Source of the DNA: Candidatus Cloacimonadota bacterium
GTDB lineage: Bacteria > Cloacimonadota > Cloacimonadia > Cloacimonadales > JAIOQZ01
NCBI GenBank assembly: GCA_021108395.1
Contig: JAIOQZ010000032.1
Coordinates: 1-64,000 of the forward strand
Reading direction: 5' to 3'
DNA: 64,000 bases
Shown: positions 21,282 through 30,791 of the stretch, piece after piece
How positions within the stretch are numbered: position 1 is the stretch's first letter
How the letters are laid out: every line of letters begins with the position of its first letter
The notes under the pieces: model-generated
What the model saw: only the letters and a program-made list of their open reading frames with translations
Told to the model about the DNA's origin: nothing
Database searches by the model: none
Translations under genes and position numbers: made by a program

Positions 21282-22893
21282 CGTTTAGCTGCGGCAGCCA
21301 GACACGCAAGCGGGTGCCCTTGCCCGGTTCGCTGTCAATATCGAAGCATCCTCCGTGCCGCTCGATGATGCCATACACCGTTGACAGACCAAGGCCTGTG
21401 CCTTTGCCTTCTTCTTTGGTGGTGAAGAACGGCTCGAACACTCTCTTACGTGTTTCTTCATTCATGCCTTCGCCATCATCCTCCACCTCGATCCAGAAAT
21501 GGCAACCCCCATCCAGCGATTTTCCTAACGGACACTTGCCCTGTACGAGCACGGCGCTGCCAGTGCGTACATAGATGTTACCCTTTCCATGAATGGCGTC
21601 ACAGGCATTGATGATCAGGTTCATCAGAATCTGGCGCATCTGGCCGGGATCGGCGCTCACCATGATGGGTTCTGGCCACAGCTCGATGTGCGGCGTTATC
21701 TGCTTGTCCAGCAGACTTCGCAGCATCGCCTCAATGTCGGAGACCACATCATTGAGGTCGATAATGTCGTGTTCCAACTTCTGCTTGCGGCTGAAGAGCA
21801 GGAGCTGGTGAGTCAAACTGACAGCGTGGTCCACAGCCTTTTCGATCGCGGAAAGAAGGTGAGCCTGGTTCTCGCAGTCGGATGATAGTTGCATCAGGCC
21901 TACCGACCCGCTGATGATTGTCAGGATGTTGTTGAAATCATGGGCGACCCCGCTGGCCAGGCTGCCCAGCGCTTCCATCTTCTGCGATTGGATGAACTGC
22001 TCCTGTAGTTTGAGTTGCTCGGTGATGTCGGTCATTACGCCGAAGGCGCCGATGTAGATGTCATCATCATCGAGGCGGGGATAGGCAGATACGCTCAGGT
22101 ATTTCGTGTTTCCCGCCGGGGTGGTTATGCGTAGCTGGTATGTCGAAGTTTCGTTCTTGCAGCGAATGAGCGTTTCTTGCTGCACCCTGCAAAATTCTTT
22201 CTCATCGAGAAACTGTGACAAGTTACATCCCGTCAGCTTGTCTTTCTCAGTCTCAAAGATACGGCTCATGGCCGGATTGACATATATCAATGTTTCATTT
22301 GTATCAACTATGCCGATGCCCTCGTGAATGCGATTAAAAACATAATCGAGCAATTCGCGCTGCTCTGAAATCGCGGATACCAGATCCGTCTGCATAGTGC
22401 GGTTTTCCTGCTCTGCCAGCCACTTCGTGCTCAACGCCAGGGCAAATTGGCGAATCTCCTGAGGATGAAACGGCTTGAGAACGAACAGCAGCCGGTCGCT
22501 GGGCGGAATGCGCCGGACCATGTCGTTTGTGTCCGTGTCGGAATGGGCGGTACCGATGATGATATGCAAGTACGGATCGATGACCCTGATCTGTTCTGCC
22601 GCCCAGATACCGTCGGGCCCAGGCGGCATCCTCACATCGATGATGGCCAGGGTGAACGGCCGCCCTTCGAGCGCGGCCTGCTCCACTTGCGTTATCCCGC
22701 TGGAGGCGTCGTGCGCCTCAACTACCTCGTACACGAACTCAGGCTCGGTTTGGGCGTCTGAGTCGCTGAACAAACGGCTCTTTGTGTCTTGCGCGTTATG
22801 CTTACGGATTGTTGTCGTCAACGCTCGGCTGACCACTGTGCATACTATGGGATCGTCATCGATGACGAGGATTCGGATGGTTTTGTCACCCAT
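21271..22893 (-). CDS. Receiver-PAS-histidine kinase
   Basis: REC (IRILVIDDDPIVCTVV, AIIDVRMPPGPDG, FVLKPF), PAS, GVAHDFNNILTIISG, GTGLGLSTVYGII. Confidence 0.9.
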   Translation of the reverse strand: MGDKTIRILVIDDDPIVCTVVSRALTTTIRKHNAQDTKSRLFSDSDAQTEPEFVYEVVEAHDASSGITQVEQAALEGRPFTLAIIDVRMPPGPDGIWAAEQIRVIDPYLHIIIGTAHSDTDTNDMVRRIPPSDRLLFVLKPFHPQEIRQFALALSTKWLAEQENRTMQTDLVSAISEQRELLDYVFNRIHEGIGIVDTNETLIYVNPAMSRIFETEKDKLTGCNLSQFLDEKEFCRVQQETLIRCKNETSTYQLRITTPAGNTKYLSVSAYPRLDDDDIYIGAFGVMTDITEQLKLQEQFIQSQKMEALGSLASGVAHDFNNILTIISGSVGLMQLSSDCENQAHLLSAIEKAVDHAVSLTHQLLLFSRKQKLEHDIIDLNDVVSDIEAMLRSLLDKQITPHIELWPEPIMVSADPGQMRQILMNLIINACDAIHGKGNIYVRTGSAVLVQGKCPLGKSLDGGCHFWIEVEDDGEGMNEETRKRVFEPFFTTKEEGKGTGLGLSTVYGIIERHGGCFDIDSEPGKGTRLRVWLPQLNATE

Positions 22894-23164
22894 TATACCG
22901 TCCTACTTCAGTTTGAATCAGAATCAATATTAGAGCCATCGAACTGTGCTCGCGCTCCATCTTCCGATAGTATTTCTATTCTTCAGAAGATTGGTGACAA
23001 AAAGATAATCCGAAAAACCAGATAGGCAATCCCGGAAATTGCGGCTCACGGCGAGACGCGATGAAGGTGATATCGGACTGAAGTGAGTGGTGGCTGGCAG
23101 AATTCGCTTGTGCATCATACGCCTGACAACATGATTGACGCCATCAGCTTTCGCAGGAGAGACA

Positions 23165-23416
23165 ATGCGACCCATCGAGCGCAAGATATTCAACAAGATA
23201 GGCGAGAAAGGGATTACGTTAGACGGTGTCGAGGAGATTCTCGACCGTATCGACCGCACCGAGAAGAAAAAGAGCTTTCCCGACGAGAGCCACTTCCAGA
23301 GCGACCGCTACTTTGCGAAAATCATCATCGACAGCCTGCTACGGCGCAAACTTATTCGCCGCGAGGGCAGCCGCTTCATCCGCCCCGACAAAGAGAAGAA
23401 AGACACTGATGAATGA
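23165..23416 (+). CDS. Small uncharacterized protein (possibly winged-helix-like)
   Basis: MRPIERKIFNKIGEKGITLDGVEEILDRI...YFAKIIIDSLLRRKLIRREGSRFIRPDKE; helical segments then a basic beta-hairpin-like tail. Confidence 0.55.
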   Translation: MRPIERKIFNKIGEKGITLDGVEEILDRIDRTEKKKSFPDESHFQSDRYFAKIIIDSLLRRKLIRREGSRFIRPDKEKKDTDE

Positions 23417-23599
23417 CAGGGGTTCCACCCCTGAACCCCGCCAAACTTTTTTAAAAAGTTTGGATCAAAAACTCTTGCGGAAACTTCGTTTCCTATGTAC
23501 AAAAAATATTTTAATGACACAAGGATGCGTAGCATCCGTAAACGTTTTCGGTTTCGCCTTTTACAAAAGGCGAACGGGGTGTCAGGGGCAGCGCCCCTG
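23417..23599. repeat. Dispersed intergenic repeat copy B: five consecutive hairpins
   Basis: Stems at 23417-23433, 23441-23463, 23523-23537, 23553-23574 and 23583-23599, between convergent genes. Confidence 0.85.
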
Positions 23600-23617
23600 C
23601 TCTTAGCGCCCCTGTTC

Positions 23618-26600
23618 TTATTTAAGCAGCGCCATTCGCCGCGTGAGACTACGCCCGTCTGTCTGGAGTCTCAGCAGGTAGATTCCGCTGGCCATGCCGG
23701 TGGCGTCCCATGTCAACGTGTGCTCGCCGACATCGAAGCGTTCATCGGCGAGAACGGTCACACGGCGACCACGCACGTCAAACACTTCCAGCCGCGCCGT
23801 GCCTGCCTGCGCCAGACTGAACTGCACAGTCGTGCTGGGATTGAACGGGTTGGGCGTGTTGGGCAGCAGCGCCGTGACGGGCGCAGGCGGCGTCTCGTCG
23901 GCGGACAGCGGGTCGAGCACGTTCGAGATGGCCGCCTCGGAGCTTTCGCCCCACCAGTAGTCGGCGGTGACGGCAAACTGCGTCTGTTCGCTGAGTGTGA
24001 TGTCGAGTATGGCGTAAGCGGCCGTTACTGCGGTAAACAATTCCGTCCACAGTTCCGGGTCGCCGACATCGTCAGGGGCGAACATCCAGCCGGTGAATCC
24101 CTCCGGATCGATCTGTGCGTCTCCGGGCATCGTCCACTGTAGAATCACGTCGTCGCTGGTGGTGTAAGCGGCTGTGAGGGTGGTGGGAGCATAGGCGAAC
24201 ACGCCCAGAGTGAAATCGACAGTCGTCATCTCGCCGGCGGTTACTGATACTGCTCCGACAGTCTCTTCCAGCCAGCCATTCTTGTTGGCGCGCATGGTGT
24301 AGGTTCCCTGGGGCACGGCGCTGAACAGGTAGTCGCCGTCGGGGTCACTGGTGGCGGTGGCGCCCAGTTCGAGAATCTCGATGAGCGCGCCGCTGTCGTC
24401 GGTCGTCTCGGCCAGATCAACCACGCCGGATATCTGCCCGGCGTCGGCCCAGCTGACGAGGTGAAGCTGGTCGGGGCTGGGGGTGCAGGCGAGAGCCTTG
24501 GGACCCTCGTCGCGCCACACGAACCAGGCCGCGCCCGGCGTCTCGACCTCGTCGGCGCCGTAGTGCAGGGAGTTTGCGCCCAGCACAATGGGATTGCCGG
24601 CGGCATCGTAGCGCAGCATATAGAGATAGCTCTCGTTGGCCGAGTAATCGTAAACGACGCTCTGCGCCCCGCTGGGAAGCGCGTACTCGATTACCTTTGC
24701 GTCGTTGCACACCACCACGCCGATGTCGCCGGTGACGGGGTTGGTGGCGCAGCGGAAAGGCTTGTCGCCGGGATTGATCGTGCCGATTACCTGCGAGGCG
24801 GCGCCGTCGATCTCGCAAATGGTCGCCGTGTTGCCGAAGCAGTTTGTCACCAGGGCGTACTGGCCGTCTGGAGTGAACGCGGCCTTGAGCGGGAAGTCGC
24901 CGGTGGGCAGACTGGCCACCACCTGCATCGCGTTCGTGTCGATGACCTTGACCTGGTCGTCGAAGCTGGCGCACACCAGCAGGCAACTGCCATCTGGCGA
25001 AAGCTCGATGCCGCTGAACGTGCCGTAGCAGGTGTAGACGACGCCGATGACGCCGCAGGGGATTTGCGCCAACTCGCTGCTGGCCGCGCCGTTCATGTCG
25101 ATCACCGAGATCGTGTTGCCCTGGATGTTGGCCACATAGGCGCGGCTGCCGTCTGCCGACATCGTCAAATTGAACGGTCGCTGGCCCACGTCGATGGTGG
25201 CGGCGACGGAGTAGTCGGACAGGTCGATGATATAGACCAGGCCGTCGGAATATTCGGTCATATAGCTGAAGGCGGTGACGACTGCCCAGTCGCCGTCGGG
25301 GGTGACTGCCACGTCACGCGGCTCGACATCGAGCTGGACGACTTCTTCAACGTCGCCGGTGTTCATGTTCACCACGCTCATGCTCGTGCCAATGGGACCG
25401 ACCGCCAGGGCGTGGTTGCCGTCGGGCAGCAGAGCGAGGCGCAACGGCGTGTCGCCTTCGGGGACTTCACCGGCCAGGCTGCGGCCACAATAGGTAATGT
25501 CGCCGGTGTCGGTGAAGTCGAAGAAGGTGATGCCCTCGTAAACGCTGTGGTGGGCGACGATGCGGTTGTTCACCGGCGAGACCGCGCCGAAATCCTGCTG
25601 GATACCCCAACACTGTCCAATCACCGACTCGGTTTCCATGTCGATGAGAGAGAGGCGGTACTGGCCGCTGATGGCGATGGTGCGGTCGGCGTTCATGCCC
25701 AGCCAGAAGGCGGTGTATGTCTGGGAGAAGGTAGCGTAGTCCTGGGTGTCGAAGCGGGCGATGGCGCTCTGGTTGCCGCTGATGCCCACATAGGCTTTTG
25801 CCCCGTCCATAGTCACCCCGGCTTCGTAGTGACCGCTGATGGTTGCCCCGTCGAAGCTGACCGTGCCGGTGGCTGTCTGGCTCGCCAGGTCGATGCGATG
25901 GATGTGGGTGTTGCTCACAGCCACAAGCTGCGCGCCGTCGCCCGACAGATGCACCTTGCGGATGTCATCCAGCGCGACGGCGCCGGTCATCGTGCCGGTG
26001 GTGGTGTCCCAGAACTGCACCTGCGTGTCCCAATCGCCCACGGCCAGCGTGGTGTTGTCGGCCAGCGCCTCGAAGTTGGTGAACGAGTAGCCCGTGCGAC
26101 CGGTGCCGAGGCTGCCCCAGAAGCCGTACAGCGCAATGTAGAAACCGTTGATGCTGGAGGTGTGAGTGAGCGTGGCGAGGTCGATGACTTCGAGCACGTC
26201 GTCGATGTCGCAGGCGACGTAGGCCCAGTTACCGTCGGGGCTCACCCGCACGACGACGGGTTGCTCGGCGGTAGCGAACGTGGCGGCCACCGAATAGTCG
26301 TCCAGGTCGATGACATAGACCTCGTCGGAGAAGGTGCAGGGCACGACGGCGTAGTCGTCGGTCACGGCGATGTCGCGGGGGAACTCGCCTACGGGGATGT
26401 TGGCCAGCGGTTGCATGGTTGACCAGTCGTACACCGTGACCATGTCGGAAAGCCTGCTGGTGAGCAGTACGCGGTCGCCGTCGGAGGTGAAGGCGACTCC
26501 GCCGGTGTAGTCGCCCTCCGGCGCTATGCCCGGGTCAATGAGTGCCAGCTCGTAGCGCAGTTGGGGCAGTTGGTCGAGAGTTGTACCGCGAGGTACATCC

Positions 26601-26719
26601 TCGAAAACGACGGTCGGGTCGAAGTTGGCGTCGGTGGTAGCGGCGGCGGTGTCGAACAACGGGACGGCGGCGAGAATGCCGGCAACGGCAAGCAGTGCAA
26701 CGGTGGCGAATCGCTTCAT
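23618..26719 (-). CDS. Secreted YVTN/beta-propeller repeat protein with C-terminal FlgD-like/T9SS sorting domain
   Basis: Many VxVTPDGxxAxVxN / VYVIDLDDYSVAATI repeats; signal peptide; NPFNPSTTVQFSLAQAGTARLEVFDVRGRRV...GIYLLRLQTDGRSLTRRMALLK. Confidence 0.87.
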   Translation of the reverse strand: MKRFATVALLAVAGILAAVPLFDTAAATTDANFDPTVVFEDVPRGTTLDQLPQLRYELALIDPGIAPEGDYTGGVAFTSDGDRVLLTSRLSDMVTVYDWSTMQPLANIPVGEFPRDIAVTDDYAVVPCTFSDEVYVIDLDDYSVAATFATAEQPVVVRVSPDGNWAYVACDIDDVLEVIDLATLTHTSSINGFYIALYGFWGSLGTGRTGYSFTNFEALADNTTLAVGDWDTQVQFWDTTTGTMTGAVALDDIRKVHLSGDGAQLVAVSNTHIHRIDLASQTATGTVSFDGATISGHYEAGVTMDGAKAYVGISGNQSAIARFDTQDYATFSQTYTAFWLGMNADRTIAISGQYRLSLIDMETESVIGQCWGIQQDFGAVSPVNNRIVAHHSVYEGITFFDFTDTGDITYCGRSLAGEVPEGDTPLRLALLPDGNHALAVGPIGTSMSVVNMNTGDVEEVVQLDVEPRDVAVTPDGDWAVVTAFSYMTEYSDGLVYIIDLSDYSVAATIDVGQRPFNLTMSADGSRAYVANIQGNTISVIDMNGAASSELAQIPCGVIGVVYTCYGTFSGIELSPDGSCLLVCASFDDQVKVIDTNAMQVVASLPTGDFPLKAAFTPDGQYALVTNCFGNTATICEIDGAASQVIGTINPGDKPFRCATNPVTGDIGVVVCNDAKVIEYALPSGAQSVVYDYSANESYLYMLRYDAAGNPIVLGANSLHYGADEVETPGAAWFVWRDEGPKALACTPSPDQLHLVSWADAGQISGVVDLAETTDDSGALIEILELGATATSDPDGDYLFSAVPQGTYTMRANKNGWLEETVGAVSVTAGEMTTVDFTLGVFAYAPTTLTAAYTTSDDVILQWTMPGDAQIDPEGFTGWMFAPDDVGDPELWTELFTAVTAAYAILDITLSEQTQFAVTADYWWGESSEAAISNVLDPLSADETPPAPVTALLPNTPNPFNPSTTVQFSLAQAGTARLEVFDVRGRRVTVLADERFDVGEHTLTWDATGMASGIYLLRLQTDGRSLTRRMALLK

Positions 26720-26822
26720 TTTTATCTCCCCCGGAAGGATTTCTTACATTATGCATTCTGGGAGAAGTTCTGTCAAGCTTACCTTTTGCGAGAGAAAGGT
26801 GAGGCTTCAAGACAGTGGCGCC

Positions 26823-26888
26823 GCCCCTGAACCCCGCAAACTTTTTGCAAAAAGTTTGATCAAAAACTCTTGCGGATGCTGCGCATCC
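26823..26888. repeat. Dispersed intergenic hairpin repeat, copy C
   Basis: Perfect 22-nt palindrome CAAACTTTTTGCAAAAAGTTTG (26837-26858) and GGATGC-TGC-GCATCC (26874-26888); flanks match copy B. Confidence 0.85.
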
Positions 26889-26908
26889 TTGAGACACGCC
26901 CCTGTCTT

Positions 26909-28234
26909 TTACTTGAGCAACACCATGCGCCGAGTGATGCTGTGGCCACCTGCCTGCAAGCGATAGAGATACACGCCGGAGCCGACACTGTACCCGCTGT
27001 TGTCGACGCCATTCCACACCACCTCGTGGCTGCCGCCTGCGAATGCCGGGTAGCTCCTCACGAGTTGCCCGCGCAGGTTGAATATTTCCAACATGGCGCT
27101 CTGCCGCTCCGGCACGCTGAACCTGATGGTGGTCGTTGGATTGAACGGATTGGGGAAGTTGGGGTGCAACGTAATTGCGGAGGCAGGCGGAGGCACAGCC
27201 TCGTCGTCCGCGATGCCGACTGGAAGGTCAGTCAGGAACGGGTAGCCGCTGTTGGTGGTTCCATCAATATTCCAGTAGTCCTCGACGCCGGTGTCGTCGA
27301 ACGGGTTGCCGACGAAGTCCCAAGGCTCGTCCAGCCCTGTTGTTGCCAGGCTGGTGAATGTGGCCACATCCTGCATCTCGGCGGTTGTCTTGCCTGTACC
27401 GCTTCCGCTGGTGCTTTGACCGGAAGTTTCGGTGTCCCAGAAGGAGTTGAGGGCATCAGTGTTATAACTACGCCCGACAAGACCGCCGATGTAATTTCCT
27501 GTTCCGCTCACACTACCGGTGCTGTAGCAGTCGCTGATGGTGGCATTATAATAATTAGATCCCACCAAGCCGCCAACAGTGTCATTCCCGCTCACATTGC
27601 CAGTGCTATAACTGGAGCTGACCGTGCGATTCCCCCCATTGCCCCCGACCAAGCCGCCTATACAGTGATAACCGCTTACACTGCATGTGCTGTAGCAACA
27701 ATTGACAGTGGAACAACTATTCAGTCCCACCAAGCCACCGGTATAGTGGTAGGCGTATCCGTTCACACTTCCCGTGCTGTAGCAGTTGCTGATGAGGGAT
27801 TCATTATTCATTCCCACCAGGCCACCGACATAGCTGCCGCCGTCCACTTCGACATTGGTAACACCAAGATTCTCTATCGTTGCACAGTCTGTTCGGCCAA
27901 ACATCCCTATATACAAATCTAAATGATTTATGTGCAATCCATCAATTGTGTGTTCCTGTCCGTCGTAACAACCATAAAAACTAAATGCATAGTTTGTTCC
28001 TATCGGGCTGAAGCCTTCCCCGTCGTTCCAGTTCTGGGTGTCGCCGGCGTCTATGTCTGCTGTCTGGATGAAGTGGCTTGCCCAGGAGGTGTCGTTGGTG
28101 CTCACCCACAGTAGGTTGTCGAGTGTGGCCATCTGGTAGGGGTCGGCCTCGGTGCCGGAGCCGTCGGGCTGCACGCCGTCGGCCAACAGGCCAGTAACGA
28201 CCATCAGTAATGCAAAAAGTAGTAGCTTTTTCAT
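26909..28234 (-). CDS. Secreted GLUG-repeat protein with T9SS-type sorting domain
   Basis: Repeats of VGGLVGxN...ISxCYSTGSVSG; NPFNPTTTIRFSVPERQSAMLEIFNLRGQLV...GVYLYRLQAGGHSITRRMVLLK. Confidence 0.85.
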   Translation of the reverse strand: MKKLLLFALLMVVTGLLADGVQPDGSGTEADPYQMATLDNLLWVSTNDTSWASHFIQTADIDAGDTQNWNDGEGFSPIGTNYAFSFYGCYDGQEHTIDGLHINHLDLYIGMFGRTDCATIENLGVTNVEVDGGSYVGGLVGMNNESLISNCYSTGSVNGYAYHYTGGLVGLNSCSTVNCCYSTCSVSGYHCIGGLVGGNGGNRTVSSSYSTGNVSGNDTVGGLVGSNYYNATISDCYSTGSVSGTGNYIGGLVGRSYNTDALNSFWDTETSGQSTSGSGTGKTTAEMQDVATFTSLATTGLDEPWDFVGNPFDDTGVEDYWNIDGTTNSGYPFLTDLPVGIADDEAVPPPASAITLHPNFPNPFNPTTTIRFSVPERQSAMLEIFNLRGQLVRSYPAFAGGSHEVVWNGVDNSGYSVGSGVYLYRLQAGGHSITRRMVLLK

Positions 28235-28266
28235 GTTCATCTCCTCTGAGATCGTGGTTATCAATA

Positions 28267-28394
28267 CACTCCACTTTCGCCATGCAGCACTAACTTCATA
28301 TCGAAGTTAGTGCTACAAAGCTTTCTCACTCCACTTTCGGGTATTCGCTACGCTATATACCCTTTCGTTCGATGAGTAGCGCGGGAGCGCTACT
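28267..28394. repeat. Structured intergenic region: duplicated 13-mer and hairpins
   Basis: Direct repeat CACTCCACTTTCG at 28267-28279 and 28327-28339; hairpins AGCACTAACTTC/GAAGTTAGTGCT (28286-28314) and AGTAGCGC/GCGCTACT (28375-28394). Confidence 0.75.
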
Positions 28395-30702
28395 TCAACA
28401 TCACGGCTCGGTGCACCTGGTCTGTGCCTTCCGTACGCAGGCGCAGGAGATACACCCCGGAGGACACAGGGCGGCTTTCGTGGTCGAGACCGTGCCAGAT
28501 GACTCTGTGCCAGCCGGCTTCGTGGTGGCCGTCTGCGAGTGTAATTACTCGCTGCCCCAACAGGTTATACACTTCCAGCAGCGCCGGACCAGGGCTTGAC
28601 AGCCCAAAGCGCACCTCGGTGTCGGGATTGAACGGATTGGGGTAGTTGCCCTCGATGGTGGTGACCGCCGGGACGAGAGCGCCGTCGTCGAGCGCGGTGA
28701 TGTTCACCTCGACGGTGTTCGACGGCCCGCTTTCCCATTCGTCGCTGTAGATGGTGGTCACATAGTACTCGTGCACACCGGCAGGCACATCCATGTCAGT
28801 GTATTCGTTGGCGTAGCCGTTGACCAGTTGTTCATTGTCGCGATATACCCAGTAGCCTGTCACCGAGCGCACGGGGACGTCCCAGGTGAGGTGCACGTCG
28901 TTGCCATCGACCGAGGCTTCGAGGTTCATCGGCGCCTGGAAAACAACCTCGGCCACGACCGCGTCGCTGTGAGAGCTTTCGACGACTTCGTCGTAAACGG
29001 CTGTCATGGTGTAGCTGTGAGAGCCTTCGGGAAGGTCGGCCTCGATATAGGAGTCGATGGCCGCGTCGAGCTCGGCGATGAGCAGCGCGTTGCGATAGAT
29101 GTTATAGCCGGTCACGTTCAGGTCGTTGGCAGGCGGGTCCCACTCGAGCGTAACGTCGTTCTCGATGACCGACGTGACGAGATTGATTGGCGGGGTGTAG
29201 TCGGGCACCGTCACTGCGGCGATGTTGCCAGGATCGGACTGGCCGCCGGTGTACAGCGCCATTACCCAGTATAAATACTGGCCGCTATTCAGGCCGGTGT
29301 CGGTGTACTCGGTAAGGTCGGGGTCGTCTATCTGCACATGCGAAATGCCATTGCGGTAGAGCAGATAGCCCAGCAGCGAGCGGCTATTCTGGGGAGAATC
29401 CCAGTCGAGGGTGACGTCCCGTCCCAGCAGCGTTGCGGTGAGGTTGGCGGGCGGGTTCAGCGGTTCGATGATCTCAACCGTGACCTGGTTGGAAGGGAAT
29501 GACTCGCCTTCGTCCCACACGGCGGTGACATGATAAACATATGTGCCCCAGCTCAGATTGGCGTCGAGATAGTCGAGCACATCGGGCGACAGATTGGCGA
29601 TGACCGCGTCGTCGCGGTAGAGATTGTAGTTCAGCAGCACGAGGCGAGTGGTGTCTGGCGCTTCCCATGTCAGGGCGACGGTGTCGTTCTGGATCGTGGA
29701 GACGAGATTCTGCGGTGCGGGCAGCAAATTGATTGGCTGCACGAACGAGATGAACCGAGCGCTCACGCCGGTTATCTTGATGTCGAGAAGCGCACCGGTG
29801 CGGTCAGTTTCGTAAACCCCGCCGCTGTTGGAGCAAAGGATGTTGCCGCCGGGAAGCTCGTAAACACCGCGAAAACTGCCCCCGGCGGGCGGGCCGTAGT
29901 AACCGAGGTGAGCGCCGTCGGCGGCAAACTCATGTACCCCAGCTTCGTAGGCGCCCGTAGCGCTGAAGTTGGAACCGAGAATGGTGCCGCTCGGACAGAT
30001 AAACATTTGCTCGAACATGCCCGGCAGGGAGCAGAGGTCGGCAATCCAGGCGCCACTGGCGTCGTAGCGGTGCAGTTGGTCGCAGTCGCTGCCGTTGACG
30101 AGGAAATCGCCGACATCCTCGCGGTAGTTCACATCCCAGGGGCTGTCCAGCCCGCCGCCGCCCACAGGGACGAAGTTGCCCAGATAGTTGCCTTCGCCGT
30201 CGAACTCGGCGATGGCGTTGGCGTTTGCGCCCGATGCGACAGTGACGAAGATATGGGCGTCGTCCATGCGCACATACATGCCGCGAACGTTGTTGAGAAT
30301 ATCGGGATTGACGCCGCCCGCGGGCGCGAACAGACCGATGTAGTTGCCATCGAGGTCGTACTGATGCACGCAGTCCGCTGTCTGGTCGGACACCAGCAGG
30401 CGCGTACCATCAGGGTGCATCACGATTTCGATGGGTGTACCGCTGTTATTCGGGTCAAGCGTAATGAAGGCGGCATCGAGAAGGTCGCCGGTGTCGGGGT
30501 CGAACGACATGATGCAGTCGGTGGTGCTGTCGGGGATGAGAATCAGGCCTTCGGGCGGTATCTCGCGGGTTTCTCTGGTAGGTGAAGTGGCGACCCCGTT
30601 TCCGGCATCGCCGAGGCCAAGCTCTTCGATCTGCTCGGGAGTGAAGGCGATAAGCCCCGCCGCAGCGACGAGCGAGACGAGAATAAAGAAAAAGCGTTGC
30701 AT
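28390..30702 (-). CDS. Secreted protein: N-terminal propeller-like region, Fn3-like repeats, T9SS-type sorting domain
   Basis: Repeated PxNLxxxVxxNDVTLxWDPP...YNIYR units; NPFNPDTEVRFGLSS...GVYLLRLRTEGTDQVHRAVMLK. Confidence 0.83.
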   Translation of the reverse strand: MQRFFFILVSLVAAAGLIAFTPEQIEELGLGDAGNGVATSPTRETREIPPEGLILIPDSTTDCIMSFDPDTGDLLDAAFITLDPNNSGTPIEIVMHPDGTRLLVSDQTADCVHQYDLDGNYIGLFAPAGGVNPDILNNVRGMYVRMDDAHIFVTVASGANANAIAEFDGEGNYLGNFVPVGGGGLDSPWDVNYREDVGDFLVNGSDCDQLHRYDASGAWIADLCSLPGMFEQMFICPSGTILGSNFSATGAYEAGVHEFAADGAHLGYYGPPAGGSFRGVYELPGGNILCSNSGGVYETDRTGALLDIKITGVSARFISFVQPINLLPAPQNLVSTIQNDTVALTWEAPDTTRLVLLNYNLYRDDAVIANLSPDVLDYLDANLSWGTYVYHVTAVWDEGESFPSNQVTVEIIEPLNPPANLTATLLGRDVTLDWDSPQNSRSLLGYLLYRNGISHVQIDDPDLTEYTDTGLNSGQYLYWVMALYTGGQSDPGNIAAVTVPDYTPPINLVTSVIENDVTLEWDPPANDLNVTGYNIYRNALLIAELDAAIDSYIEADLPEGSHSYTMTAVYDEVVESSHSDAVVAEVVFQAPMNLEASVDGNDVHLTWDVPVRSVTGYWVYRDNEQLVNGYANEYTDMDVPAGVHEYYVTTIYSDEWESGPSNTVEVNITALDDGALVPAVTTIEGNYPNPFNPDTEVRFGLSSPGPALLEVYNLLGQRVITLADGHHEAGWHRVIWHGLDHESRPVSSGVYLLRLRTEGTDQVHRAVMLK

Positions 30703-30791
30703 GATAATTCCCCCAGTTTTCACTTTTCAACATGTCACAGTCGTAATCCTTCGACAAGTGATGGTGGGAGAGATATTTGGTTAACTCTTCA

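Noticed and set aside
23417-23599. CRISPR array
   Set aside because: The hairpins are different from one another; no regularly spaced identical repeats and no cas genes anywhere in the window.
24461-26422. 653-aa plus-strand ORF
   Set aside because: Antisense to the YVTN propeller gene; low-complexity V/G/A/H-rich translation typical of antisense frames.
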